NCBI RefSeq assembly: GCF_937616625.2
Contig: NC_065571.1
Location: 27,602,201 to 27,666,200, forward strand
Origin: Mercurialis annua
Lineage: Eukaryota > Streptophyta > Magnoliopsida > Malpighiales > Euphorbiaceae
Direction: 5' to 3'
DNA length: 64,000 bases
Part shown: one piece after another, positions 1 to 13,749 of the stretch
Position numbering within the stretch: the first letter of the stretch is position 1
Layout of the letters: each line of letters opens with the position of its first letter
The notes under the pieces: generated by a model
Databases searched by the model: none
The model's input: the letters and a program-made list of their open reading frames with translations, nothing else
Told to the model about the DNA's origin: nothing
Made by a program: the position numbers and the translations under genes

Positions 1-1334
1 TAACGTTTCACCGTTTTTGCTATTTAAGCCTAACGTCTAAAACGTTACGAAACAAATCCAAACGTTTAAAACGTTACTATGCAAATCCAAACGTTTAATA
101 TTTTACGAAAAAAATCAAAATGTTTCACTTTTTTAGCTATTTAAGCCAAACGTTTAAAATATTACGAAATAAATCCTATTATTTCACCTTTTTAGCGATT
201 TAAGCCAAACGTTTAAAAATTTACGAAACAAATCATAATGTTTCATCTATTTAGTGATTTAAGCCAAAGGTTTAAAACGTTCCAAAACAAATCCAAACGT
301 GTAAAATGTTACAAAGAAAATCCAAACCTTTAAAATGCTACGAAACAAATCCAAACGTTTAAAACTTTACGAAACAAATCCAAACTTTGAAAACGTTGCA
401 AAACCAATTCTAACGTTTCACCTTTTTAGCTATTTAGGCCAAACATTTAAAACGTTACGAAACAAGTCCTAACGTTTCACTTTTTTAGCGAATTAAGCAA
501 AACATATAAAACGTTACGAAATAAATCCAAACGTTTAAAATATTGTGATCCAAACGTTTAAAACATTATGATCCAAACGTTTCAAACGTTTCGAAACAAA
601 TCCTGACGTTTCACCTTTTTAGCAATTTAAGACAAACGTTTAAAACGTTAAGAAACATATCCAAACGTTTCACCATTTTTAGCGATTTCAGCCAAATATT
701 TTAAACGTTGCGAAATAAATCCAAAAGTTTAATACGTTACAAAACAAATCCAAAGATTTAAAACGTTACGAAACAAATCCAAACAAAACGTTACGAAACA
801 AATGAAAATATTTAGCGATTTAATGTTACGAAAATTCAAACTTTAAAAGGTTACGAAACAAATCCTAACGTTTCACCTTTTTAGCGATTTAAGCCAAACT
901 CTTAAAACGTTAAGAAACAAAGCCTAACGTTTCACCTTTTTAGCGATTTAACCCAAGAGTTTAAAACGTCACGAAACAAATCCAAACGTTTACTACGTTA
1001 CAAAATAAATCCAAATGTTTCACCTTTTTAGCATTTTAAGCCAAACATTTAAAGCGTTATGAAAGTAATCCTAACGTTTCAAACGTTACGAAACAAATCC
1101 TAAAGTTTGACCTTTTTAGGGATTTAAGCCAAACGTAAAAAACGTTACTAGACAAATCCAAATGTTTAAAATATTACGAAACAAATCAAAACGTTTCAAA
1201 CATTACGAAACCAATCATAACGTTTCACCTTTTTAGCGATTTAATCCAAACGTTTAAAGCGTTACAAACAAATTCAAACGTTTAAAACGTTATGAGAAAA
1301 ATGAAAACTTTTCACGTTTTTAGCTATTTAAGCC

Positions 1335-4100
1335 AAACGTTTAAAGCAATACGAAACAGATCCTAACATTTCAATTCGTTAGCTATTTAAGCCAAACGTT
1401 TAAAACAAACGTTTAAAACTTTTCGAAACAAATCCAAATGTTTCACCTTTTTAGAGATTTAAGCCAAACGTTTAAAACGTTACGAAACAAATCCTAACGT
1501 TTCACCTTTTTGCGATTTGAGCAAAACGTTTATAATGTTATGAAACAAATCCTAACGTTTCCCCTTTTTAGCAATATAAGCCATACGTTTAAAACGTTAC
1601 GAAAAAAATCGAAACGTTTAAAACATTACGAAACAAATCCAAATGTTTAAAACGTTATGAAAAAAATCATAAAGTTTCAAGTTTTTGGCGATTTAATCAA
1701 AGCGTTTAAAGCGTTACGAAACAAATTCAAACGTTCAAAACGTTGTGAAAAAAATCAAAACTTTTACCGCGTTTAGCGATTTAAGCAAAACATTTAAAAC
1801 GTTACGAAATAAATCCAAACGTTTAAAACATTACGAAACAAATCTTAACATTTCATATTTTTCGTTATTTAAGCCAAACGTTTAAAACGTTCCGAAACAA
1901 ATCCGAACGTATAACGTTACGAAACAAATCCTAACATTTTACCTTTTTAGAGATTTAAGCCAAACGTTTAAAATGTTATAATACTAATCCAAACGCTAAA
2001 ACAATACGAAATAATCCTTACATTTCAATTTCTTAGCTATTTAAGCCAAACATTAAAAACTTAACGAAACAAATCCAAATGTTTCACCTTTTTAACGAAT
2101 TAAGCCAAACGTTTAAAACGTTACGAAAGAAATCCTAACGTTTCACCTCTTTGCGATTTAAGCCAAATGTTTATAATGTTACGAAACAAATCCTAACGTT
2201 TCACATTTTTAGCAATATAAGCAAATGTTTAAAACGTTATGAAACAAATCCAAACGTTTAAAACATTACGAAACAAATCCAAACGTTTAAAACGTTACGA
2301 AACAAATCATATAGTTTCACCTTTTTAGAGAGTTAATCAAAATGTTTTAAACGTTACGAAACAAATCCAAACGTTTAAAACGTTATGAAAAAAATCCAAA
2401 CTTTTCACGTTTTTAGCGATTTAAGTCTAACGTTTAAAACGTTACCAAATAAATCCAAACGTTAAAAACATTACGAAACAAATCCTAACATTTCATATTT
2501 TTAGCTATTTAAGCCAAACGTTTAAAACGTTACGAAACAAATCCAAACGTTTACAACGTTACGAAACAAATCCAAACATTTCAACTTTTTAGAAATTTAA
2601 GCCAAACGTTTAAAATGTTATAATACTAATCCAAATGTTTAAAACAATACGAAACAATTCCTAACATTTCAATTTTTTAGCTATTTAAGCCAAAAGTTAA
2701 AAACTTTACGAAACAAATCCAAATCTTTCACCTTTTTAGCGATTTAAGCTAAACGTTTAAAACGTTACGAAAGAAATCCTAACGTTTCACCTTTTTGCGA
2801 TTTAAGCCAAACGTTTATAATGTTACGAAACAAATCCCAACGTTTCTCTTTTTTAGCAATATAAGCCAAACGTTTAAAACATTACGAGATAAATCCAAAC
2901 GTTTAAAACATTACGACACAAATCCAAACGTTTAAAACGTTATGAACCAAATCATAAAGTTTCACCATTTTAGCGATTTAATCCAAACGTTTAAAGCGTT
3001 ACGAAACAAATTCAAACGTTTAAAACGTTATAAAAAAATCAAAACTTTTACCGTGTTTAGCGATTTAAGCAAAACATTTAAAACATTACGAAATAAATCC
3101 AAATCTTTAAAACATTACGAAACAAATCCTAATATTTCATATTTTTAGCTATTTAAGCCAAATGTTTAAAACGTTCCGAAACAAATCCTAACGTTTAAAA
3201 AGTTACGAAACAAATCCTAACGTTTAAAACAATACGAAACAAATCCTAACATTTAATTTTTTTAGCTATTTAAGCCAAACGTTTAAAACTTTACGAAACA
3301 AATTCAAATGTTTCACCTTTTTAGCGATTTAAGCCAAACGTTTAAAACGTTACGAAAGAAATCCTAACGTTTCACCTTTTTGCGATTAAACCAAACGTTT
3401 TTAATGTTACGAAACAAATCCCAATGTTTCCCCTTTTTCGCAATATAAGCCAAACGTTTAAAACGTTACGAAACATATCCAAACGTTTAAAACATCATGA
3501 AACAAATCCAAACGTTTAAAACGTTACGAAACAAATCATAAAGTTTCACAGTTTTAGCGATTTAATCCAAACGGTTAAAGCGTTACGAAACAAATCCAAA
3601 CGTTTAAAACGTTATGAAAAATATCAAAACTTTTACCGTGTTTAGCTATTTAAGCAAAACATTTAAAACGTTACGAAATAAATCCAAACGTTTAAAACAT
3701 TACGAAAAAAATCCTAACATTTTACATTTTTAGCTATTTAAGCCAAACGTTTAAAACGTTGCGAAACAAATCGAAACGTATAAAATGTTACAAAACTAAT
3801 CCTAACATTTCACCTTTTTAGAGATTTAAGCCAAAAGTTTAAAATGTTATAATACTAATCCAAACATTTAAAACAATACGAAACAAATCCTAACATTTCA
3901 GGTTTTTAGCTATTTAAACCAAACGTTTAAAACTTTACGAAACAAATCCAAATGTTTCATCTCTTTAGCGATTTAAGCCAAACGTTTAAAACGTTATGAA
4001 AGAAATCCTAACGTTTCCCCTTTTTGCAATTTAAGCTAAATGTTTATAATGTTACGAAACAAATCCCAACGTTTCCCCTTTTTAGCAATATAAGCCAAAC
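1335..4100. repeat. Higher-order repeat, about 641 bp, five copies
   Basis: A diagnostic variant (TATAATGTTA followed by a b unit with AGCAATATAAG) recurs at 1531, 2172, 2816, 3400 and 4045. The spacings are 641, 644, 584 and 645 bp. A second marker (AAAATGTTATAATACTAATCC) occurs near 1970, 2615, 3843 and 4312. The short spacing of 584 is consistent with loss of one ab dimer. This is a higher-order repeat laid over the 29/30-bp units. Confidence 0.8.
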
Positions 4101-7100
4101 GTTTAAAACGTTACGAGACAAATCCAAACGTTTAAAACATTACGAATCAAATCCAAACGTTTAAAACGTTACGAAACAAATCATAACATTTAACATTTTT
4201 AGCTATTTAAGCCAAACGTTTAAATCGTTACTAAACAAATCCAAACGTTTAAAACGTTACAAAACAAATCCTAACATTTCACCTTTTTATAGATTTAAGT
4301 CAAACGTTTAAAATGTTATAATACTAATCCAAACGTTTAAAACGTTACGAAACAAATCCTAACGTTTCACCTTTTTAGCGATTTAAGCTAAACATTTTAA
4401 CATTACGAAATAAATCTAAACGTTTAAAACGTTACGAAACAAATCTGAACATGTAAAAGTTTATGAAACAAATCCAGACTTTTAAAGCTTTACGAAATAA
4501 ATTCAAACGTTTCACTTTTTTAGCTATTTAAGCCAAACATTTAAAATGTTACAAAATAAATCCAAATATTTCACCTTTTTACCGATTAAAGACAAACATT
4601 TAAAACGTTACGAAACAAATTCTAACGTTTCACCTTTTTAGTAATTTAATCCAAATGTTTAAAATGTTACGAGACAACTCCTAACGTTTCACCTTTTTAG
4701 CGATTTAATCCAAACGTTTAAAGCGTTACGAAACAAATCCAAACATTTAAAACGTTACGAAATAAATCCAAACGTTTCTCCTTTTTAGCTATTTAAGCCA
4801 AACGTGTAAAACGTTACGAAACAAATCCAAACGTATAAAATGTTACGAAATAAATCCTAATGTTTCACCTTTTTAGCGATATAAGCCAAACGTTACGAAA
4901 AAAAGCCTAACATTTCACCTTGTTAGATATTTAACCCAAAATTTTTATAATGTTACAAAACAAATCCAAATGTTTCACCTTATGAACAATTTAAACCAAA
5001 CTTTTAAAACGTTACGAAACAAATCTTAACGTTTCACCTTTTTAATTATTTAATCCAAACGTTTAATGCGTTACGAAACAAATCCAAACGTTTAAAACTT
5101 TATGAAATAAATCGAAATGTTACACCTTTTTAGCGATTTAACCATAACGTTTAAAATATTACGATACAAATCTAAACGTTTTAAAATGTTACAAAACGAA
5201 TTCGAATGTTTCACCTTTTTAGCGGTATAAGCCAAACTTTACAAAGCAAATCCTAACGTTTCACCTTTTTAGCTATTTAAGTCAAACATTTAAAGCGTTA
5301 AGAACAAATCCAAATGTTTTCCCTTATTAGCTGTTTAAGCCAAACGTTTAAAACGTTATGAAATAAATCCTAACTTTTCACCTTTTTAGTGATTTAAGCC
5401 AAATGTTTAAAATGTTCGGAAACAAATCCTAATGTTTAACCTTTTTAGTTATTTAAGCCAAACGTTTAAAACGTTACTAAACAAATTCAAACGTTTAATA
5501 AGTTACGAAACAAATCCTAACGTTTCACCTTTTTAGCGATTTAAGTCAAACGATTATAACTTCACGAAACAAATCCTAGTGTTTCACCTTTTTAGCTATT
5601 TAAGCCAAATGTTTAAAACGTTACGAAAGAAATCCAAATCTTTAAAACGTTACGAAGCAAATCAAAACGTTTAAAACGTTACGAAATAAATCAAAACGTT
5701 TAATACGTTACAAAACAAATCCAAACGTTTAAAACATTGCGAAACAAATCATAATGTTTCACCTTTTTAGCGATTTAATCCAAACGTTTAAAGAGTTATG
5801 AAACAAATCTAAACGTATAAATCGTTATTGATCAAATCCAAATATTTAAAACGTTACGAAACAAATCCAAACGTTTAAAATGATACGAAACAAATCCAAA
5901 CGTTTCACCTTTTTAGCGATTTAAGCCAAACGTTTGAAACGTTACGAAACAAATTCAAACAATAAAACGGTACGAAACAAATCCTAACGTTTCGCGTATT
6001 TAGTGATTTAAACCAAACGTTTAAAACGTTACAAAACAAATCCTATCGTTTTACCTTTTTAGCGATTTAAGCCAAGCGTTTAAAATGTTACGAAACAAAT
6101 CCTAACATTTTAACTTATTGTCGATTTAAGCAAAACGTTTAAAACATCATGAAACAAATTCAAACTTTTAACACGTTACGAAACCAATCCAAACGATTCT
6201 CCTTTTTTGCGATTTAAGCCAAACAATTAAAACGTTACAAAACTAATCCAAACGTTTAAAACGTTATGAAACAAATTCTAATTTTTCACCATTTTAGCGA
6301 TTTAAGCCAAACTTTTATAACGTTATGTAACAAATCCAAACGTTTAAAACGTTATGAAACAAAATTCTAGCGTTTTATGTTTTTGGCTATTTAAGCCAAA
6401 CCTTTAAAACCTTACGACAAAAATCCAAATGTTTCACCTTTTTAGCGATTTAAGTCAAACGTTTAAAATATTACGAAATAAATCCTAACATTTCACCTTT
6501 TTAGTGGTTTAAGCTAAACGTTTAAAACGTTATGAAACAAATCCAAACGTTTAAAACGATATGAAACAAATCCAAACGTTTAAAAAATTAAGAAACAAAT
6601 CTTAAGGTTTCACCCTTTTAGCGATTTAATCCAAACGTTTAAAGCGTTACGAAATACATATAAACGTTTAAAAGGTTACAAAACAAATCCTAATGTTTCA
6701 CCTTTTTTGCTATTTAAGCGAAACGTTTAAAACGTAACGAAATAAATCAGAACATTTAAAACGTTACCAAAAAATACTAATGTTTCACCTTTTTAGCGAT
6801 TTATGCCAAACGTTTAAAACGTTACGAAACAAATCAAAACGTTTAAAACTTTACGAATCAAATCCTAACGTTTAAAATGTTGCGAAACAAATCCAAACAC
6901 TTAAAACGTTACTAAATACATTTTAACATTAAAAACGTTACGATACTAATCCAAACATTTCACTTTTTTAGCCATCTAAGACAAACGTTTAAAACGTTAC
7001 GAAAGAAATCCAAACATTTAAAAAGTTACGAAACAAATCCTAACCTTTCCCATTTTTAGCGATGTAAGCCAAACGTTTAAAACGTTACGAAATACATCAT

Positions 7101-8269
7101 AACATTTGATCTTTTTAGCAATTTATGCCAAACGTTTAAAACGTTGTGAAACCAATCCTAACGTATAAAACGTTACGAAACAAATTCAAACATTTAAAAC
7201 GTTACGTAACAAATCCAAACGTTTAACACTTTACAAAAAAGAATCCAAACGTTTAAAACGTTATCAAACAAATCCTAACGTTATACCTTTTTAGCTATTT
7301 ATGCCAAACGTTTAAAACGTTACGCAACAAATCCTAACATTTCATCTTTTTAGATATTTAAGCCAAACGTTTAAAATGTTACGAAACAAGTCCAAACGTT
7401 TAAAACATTACGAAACAAATGCTAATGTTTCACCTTTTTAGCGATTTAATCGAAACGTTTAAAACGTTACGAAACAAATCCTAACGTTTCACCTTTTTAA
7501 CAATTTTAGACAAACATTTAAAATGTTATGAAACAAATCCAAACGTTTAAAACGTCGGAAAAAAAATCCAAACGTTTAAAACGTTACGAAACAAATGCAA
7601 ACGTTTAACACATTACGAAACAAATTCAAACTTTAAAACCTTACTAAACAAATCCTAATGTTTCACCTTTTTAGTGATTTAAGCCAAACGTTTAAAAACT
7701 TACGAAACAAATCCTAACGTTTCGCCTTTTTAGCGATTTTAGCCAAATGTTTAAAACGTTACGAAACAAATCCAAACGTTTAAAACGTTACGAAACAAAT
7801 CCGAACGTTTAAAGTGTTACGAAACAATCCAAACGTTTAAAACGTTACGAAAAAATCCAAAGGTTTAAAATGTTACGAAACAAATCCGAACATTTGAAGC
7901 ATTACGAAATAAATTCAAACGGTTAAAACGTTACAAAACAAATCCTAACGTTTCAACTTTTTAGCTATTTTAGCCAAACGTGTAATATATTACGAAACAA
8001 ATCCAAACATTTAAAACGTTACGAAACAAATCTTAACTTTTCACCTTTTTAGCGATTTGAGCCAAACGTTTAAAAAAGTTACGAAACAAATCCAAATGTT
8101 TAAAACGTTACGAAACAAATCCTAACTTTTAAAACATTACGAAACAAATCCAAACGTTTAAAACGTTACGAAACAAATCCAAACGTTTAAAACGTTACGA
8201 AACAAATCCAAACATTTAAAACGTTACTAAACAAATCCAAACGTTTAAAACATTACGAAACAAATCATA

Positions 8270-10640
8270 ACGTTTCACCTTTTTAGCAATTTAATCCAAA
8301 CGTTTAAAGCGTTACGAAACAAATCCAAACATTTAAAACATTACGAAACAAATCCTAACATTTCATCTTTTTAGCTATTAAAGCCAAATTTTTAAAACAT
8401 TACAAAACAAATCCAAACGTTTAAAACACACGCAACAAATCCGAACGTTTCAACTATTTAGCGAATTAAGCCAAAGGTTTAAACGTTACAAAAAAATCCA
8501 AACGTTTCGAACGTTACAAAACAAATCCAAACGTTTACAACTTTACGAAACAAATCCAAACATTTAAAACTTTACGAAACAAATCCAAACGTTTTTAACG
8601 TTACAAAACCAATCCTAACATTTCACGTTTTTATCTATTTAAGCCAAACATTTTAAACGTTACGAAACAAATCCTAACATTTCACCTTTTTAGCGAATTA
8701 AGCCAAACGTTTCGTTACGAAACAAATCCAAACGTTTAAAACGTTATGAAACAAATCCTAAAATTTCACATTTTTAGCTATTTAAGCCAAACGTTTCAAA
8801 CATTACAGAATAAATTATAACGTTTCACCTTTTTAGCGATTTAAGCCAAATGTATGAAATGTTATGGAACAAATCCAAATATTCAAAATGTTACAAAGCA
8901 AATCCAAAGGTTTAAAACGTTACGAAACAATTCCAAACGTTTAAAACGTAACGAAACAAATGCAAACGTTTCACCTTTTTAGCTATATAAGCCAAACGTT
9001 TAAAACGTTACGAAACAAATTCAAACTTTAAAACGTTACGAAACAAATCCTAACGTTTCACCTTTTTAGCGATTTAAGCCAAACTTTTAAAACGTTATGA
9101 AACAAATCCTAACTTTTCACCTTCTTAGCGATTTAAGCCAAGCGTTTATAACGTCACGAAACAAATCCAAACGTTTAAAACGTTACGAAAAAAATCCAAA
9201 TGTTTCACTTTTTTAGCGATTTAAGCCAAACGTTAAAAAAGTTACGAAACTAATCAAAACATTTAAAACGTTGCAAAACAAATCCTTACGTTTCACCTTT
9301 TTAGCGATTTATGCCAAAAGTTTAAAACGTTACTAAACAAATCCAAACGTTTACAACGTTATGAAAAAAATCCTAACGTTTAGAACGTTATAAAAGAAAT
9401 CCAAACATTTAAAACGTTACGAAAGAAATCCAAACGCTTAAAACGTTACGAAACTAATCCAAACGTTTAAAACTTTACGAAAGAAATCCAAACGTTTAAA
9501 ACGTTACGAAACAAATCCAAACGTATAAAACTTTACGAAACATATCCGAAAGTTTCGCTTTTTTGGCTATTTAAGCCAAACATTGAAAATGTTACAAAAT
9601 TAATCCTAACATTTCACTTTTTTAGCGATTTAAGCCAAACGTTTAAAAAATTACGAAACAAACCCTAATGTTTCACCTTTTTAGCGTTTTAATCCAAAAG
9701 TTTAAAGCATTACGAAACAAATCCAAACTTTTAAAACATTACAAAACAAATCCTAATATTTCATCTTTTTAGCTATTTAAGCCTAACGTTTAAAACATTA
9801 CAACAAATCCAAACGTTTAAAACACACGAAACAAATCCTAACATTTCACCTATTTAGCGATTTAAGCCAAAGGTTTAAACGTTGCGAACAAATCCGAACA
9901 TTTCGAACGTTGCAAAACAAATCTAAACGTTTATAACTTTACGAACCAAATCAAAACATTTAAAATTTTACGAAACAAATCTAAACGTTTTTAACATTAC
10001 AAAACCAATCCTAACATTTCACCTTTTTATCTATTTAAGCTAAACATTTTAAACGTTACGAAACAAATCCTAACGTTTCACCTTTTTAGCGAATTAAGCC
10101 AAACGTTTAAAACGTTACGAAACAAATCCAAACGTTTAAAACATTATGAAACAAATCCAAACGTTTCATCTTTTTAGCTATTTAAGCCAAACATTTCAAA
10201 CGTTACGGAACAAATCATAACGTTTCACTTTTTTAGCGATTTAAGCCAAATGTATAAAATGTTACGGAATAAATCCAAACGTTCAAAACGTTACAAAACA
10301 AATCCAAAGGTTTAAAACGTTACGAAACAAATCCAAACGTTTAAAACGTAACGAAACAGATACAAACGTTTCCCCTTTTTAGCGATATAAGCCAAATGTT
10401 TAAAACGTTACGAAACAAATTAAAATTTTAAAACGTTACGAAACAAATCCTAACGTTTCACCTTTTTAGCGATTTAAGCCAATTGTTTAATACGTCATGA
10501 AACAATCCAAACGTTTAAAACGTTACGAAACAAATCCAAATTTTTCACCTTTTTAGCGATTTAAGCCAAACGTTTAAAACGTTACGAAACTAATCCAAAC
10601 GTTTAAAACGTTACGAAACAAATCCAAACTTTTCACTTTT
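8270..10640. repeat. Second higher-order duplication, about 1.4-kb offset
   Basis: Rare variants of the satellite recur at an offset near 1.4 kb. CCAAAGGTTTAAACGTT is at 8471 and 9867 (1396 bp), and AATCCAAAGGTTTAAAACG is at 8901 and 10301 (1400 bp). The matching segments run roughly 8270-9300 and 9670-10640. A smaller copy of the same kind is the ACACAAGCGTTAAAAACGTT variant at 11611 and 11991 (380-bp offset). Confidence 0.7.
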
Positions 10641-12380
10641 TTAGCAATTTAAGCCAAACGTTTAAAATGTTACGAAATAAATTCAAACGTTTGAAAGAAT
10701 ACGAAACAAATCCAAACATTTTACCTTTTTAGCGATTTAAGCCTGACGTTTAAAACGTTATGAAACAAATCCAAACGTTTAAACTGTTACGAAACAAATC
10801 CTAACGTTTTAACTTTTTAGCGATTTAAGCCAAACGTTTAAAACGTTATGAAACTAATCCAAATGTTTAAAACGTTACGAAACAAATCCTAACGTTTCAC
10901 CTCTTTAGCTATTTTAGCCAAACGTTTAAAATGTTATGAAACAAATCCAATGGTTTAAAACGTTACGTAACAAATCTTAACGTTTCACCTTTTTATCGAT
11001 ATAAGTAAAACTTTTAAAACGTTATAAAGCATATCCAAATGTTTAAAACGTTACAAAACAAATCCTAATGTTAAAAACGTAACGAAACAAACTCAAACGT
11101 TTAAAATGTTACTAAACATATCCAAACGCTTAGAATGTTACGATACTAATCCAAATGTTTCAATTTTTTAACAATTTAATCCAAACGTTATGAAACTAAT
11201 CCAAACGTTTAAAACGATACGAAATAAATCCTAATGTTTCACCTTTTCAGCGATTTAAGGCAAACGTTTAAAACGTTACGAAAAAAATCCTAGCATTTCA
11301 CCTTTTTAGCGATTAAAGCCGAACGTTTAAAACTTTATGAAATAAATCCTAATGTTTCAACTTTTTAGTGATTTAAGTCAAAACGTTTAAAACGTTACGA
11401 AACAAATTCAAACCTTTCAAAAGTTACGAATCAAATCCAAACGTTCCACCCATTTAGCGATTTAAGCCAAACGTTTAAAAAGTTACGAAACAAATTCAAA
11501 CATTAAAATGGTACAAAACAAATCCTAACATTTCACCTTTTTAGCGATTTAATCCAAACATTTAAAACGTAACGAAACAAATCTTAACGTTTCACCTCCT
11601 TAGCGATTTAACACAAGCGTTAAAAACGTTACGAAACAAATCCAAACGTTTCACCTTTTTAGCGATTTAAGCCAAACGTTTAAAACGTTTTGAAACTAAT
11701 CCAAACGTTTAAAATGTTACGAAACAAATGCAAATATTTCACCTTTTTAGCAATTTAAGCCAAACGTTTAAAACATTACGAAATAAATCGAATGTTTAAA
11801 ACATTACGAAACAAATCCAAACGTGTAAAACGTTACGAAACAAATCCAAATGCTTAAAACTTTACGAACAAAATCCAGACGTTTAAAGCGTTACAAAACA
11901 AATCCTAACGTTTCACCTTTTTAGCGATATAAGCCAAACATTTAAAACGTTACGAAACAAATCCTAACGTTTCACCTTCTTAGCGATTTAACACAAGCGT
12001 TAAAAACGTTCTGAAACAAATCCAAACGTTTCACCCTTTTAGCGATTTAAGCCAAACGTTTAAAACGTTATGAAACTAATCCAAACGTTTAAAACATTAC
12101 GAAATAAATCCTAACGTTTCACCTTTTTAGCGATTTAAGCCAAACGTTTAAAACGTTACAAACAAATCCAAACGTTTAAAACGTTATGAAAAAATCCTAA
12201 CGTTTCACCTTTTAAGCTATTTAAGCCAAACATTTAAAACGTTACGAAACAAATCCAAATGTTTCCCTTTTAGCGATTTAAGTCAAACGTTTAAAATGTT
12301 ACGAAACAAATCCTAACGTTTCACTTTTTTAGCGATTTAAGCAAAACGTTTAAAACGTTATGAAACTAATCCAAACGTTT

Positions 12381-12385
12381 AAAGC
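12381..12385. repeat. Target-site duplication of element A, left copy
   Basis: AAAGC lies directly before the TGTAAT start of element A. The same five bases lie directly after its GTGACA end at 44085-44089, where the satellite resumes in register. Confidence 0.93.
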
Positions 12386-13568
12386 TGTAATACCCCGCAT
12401 TTTTGGAAAAATATTTAATTGGATTAATCATATTATTTTAGCCAATGGGAGCTAAAATGAGGATAAATTCCGTAAATGAGGCGGAAAATAGCGTTTTGAC
12501 GAGAAGTGAATTTTAATAAAGTTTGACTATATTATTAGATTAAAATTTTATCTCGTACTTGGATATCGAGAAAAGCATATTATGATTTAATGGAAAAAAA
12601 TTGGAGAAATTCCCATTAAATAAAATAAATGATTTTAAAATGAATATTTAAATAATATCCGCAAATTTTATTATTTGGATTATTATAAGAGAATCCATAA
12701 ATAATTGAAATATTATTTTTAAATACGAGTTTAAGCGCGACATATAAATTATACGGTTAAATAATAAAATTTTAGGAAAAGGCAATAATTAATATTTTGG
12801 ACTAGTAAAAGGACTCCGTATAATTTATTGTCGTTTGAAAAATTGGAATTGAGCTCGGCATAAACAACGACTTGGTTAATTGTAGAGAGTAATTATTTTG
12901 AATTTTTAAATTAAAGATAAGTAAAAAGAAGAGTTTAATTAAATTGGGTTAAATTTGAGGATTCGATTAATTGAGCCCATTTGAGCTAGCAAGCCCACAC
13001 TATTTTATTAAGCCTAGAAAACAAAAAAAAAGAAGAGAAACATCCAGAGAACTCAATTCTCATTTTCACCACCATCAAACTCTTCTTCTTCATCATTAGA
13101 CACTCATGGAGGATGGAGTTTCTTTATTTTTAAGCTTAAATTTGTCAAGGTTTCTCTCAATTAAGTGACACCCTTCATCTATTATCAATTTGGAAGCAAA
13201 AATTGAGGTGAGAACCTAAACCTCTAAAGCTGAAAATTGATTGTTGTGTAGGGTTTTTATAAGGTCTGAAAGTTAGTGAAATTGGAGGTTCATCTTTAGT
13301 CTTTAAGTGGTTGTATGGAGTTCAAATTGATTTATCATGGGTAATTCAAAGTGTTTGATGTTATTACTCAAATTAATGGCTAATTTTAATAACTTAATGT
13401 TAAGGTTTAAAGATTGTTTAAGAACAAGTTCAAATGGGTGTGTTAAACTCAGCTTTAATGTAATTTTTATGGGTTTTAAGATGAATTTTCATAGGAAATA
13501 AAATGTTGTATGTGAGGTATAATTTGGGGCTGATTGTTGCTGAAATTTTGCGAGAATGGAGGAGTCAA

Positions 13569-13749
13569 GATCAGGCCAAGAAATGGCCTGATCTCAGGCT
13601 GCTCTTAGGAGCAGCAGCCGCTGCTCGTTAGAGCAGTAATCTGCTCTAACGAGCAGAATCTGCTTGCTCGTTGAGCAAGCTATGGCTTGCTCAACGAGCA
13701 AGGTCGTCTGCTCTGTGAGCAGACTAAGAAGTCTACTCATGGAGCAGAC
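13569..13749 (+). repeat. Six-hairpin cluster in the 5' LTR of element A
   Basis: Six inverted repeats follow one another. 13569-13593 pairs GATCAGGCC with GGCCTGATC. 13599-13614 has a 6-bp stem with loop TTAG. 13621-13636 pairs with 13641-13656 (16 bp, perfect, loop TAAT). 13663-13680 pairs with 13685-13702 (18 bp, perfect, loop TATG). 13706-13724 has an 8-bp stem. 13731-13749 pairs imperfectly. Most share a GCTC/GAGC core, and the tract is much richer in GC than the surrounding LTR. Confidence 0.88.

Larger units (their letters stand above)
1..12385. repeat. Satellite array, left block (29/30-bp two-unit mosaic)
   Basis: The block is a head-to-tail array of two short units. Unit a is about 29 bp, starts AAACGTTTAAAACGTT and ends AACAAATCC. 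Unit b is about 30 bp, starts TAACGTTTCACC and ends GATTTAAGCC. They alternate as about 59-bp ab dimers or run as consecutive a units. Both share the AACGTTT head and a terminal CC, so they probably derive from one ancestor. The array is open at the left edge of the window and resumes at 44085 beyond element A. It has no coding capacity; short open frames inside it are chance translations of the repeat. Confidence 0.95.

Noticed and set aside
2942..3148. 68-aa frame in the satellite (also 45330-45515)
   Set aside because: It is a direct translation of the repeat units and breaks with unit variation.
1..12385. CRISPR-like or telomeric array
   Set aside because: No unique spacers between constant repeats, and the unit is not TTTAGGG-like. 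It is a plant satellite.
13020..13180. Host-gene 5' UTR look-alike (CTTCTTCTTCATCATTAG region)
   Set aside because: It is present in both LTRs of A and no coding exon follows; at most it is an LTR leader.
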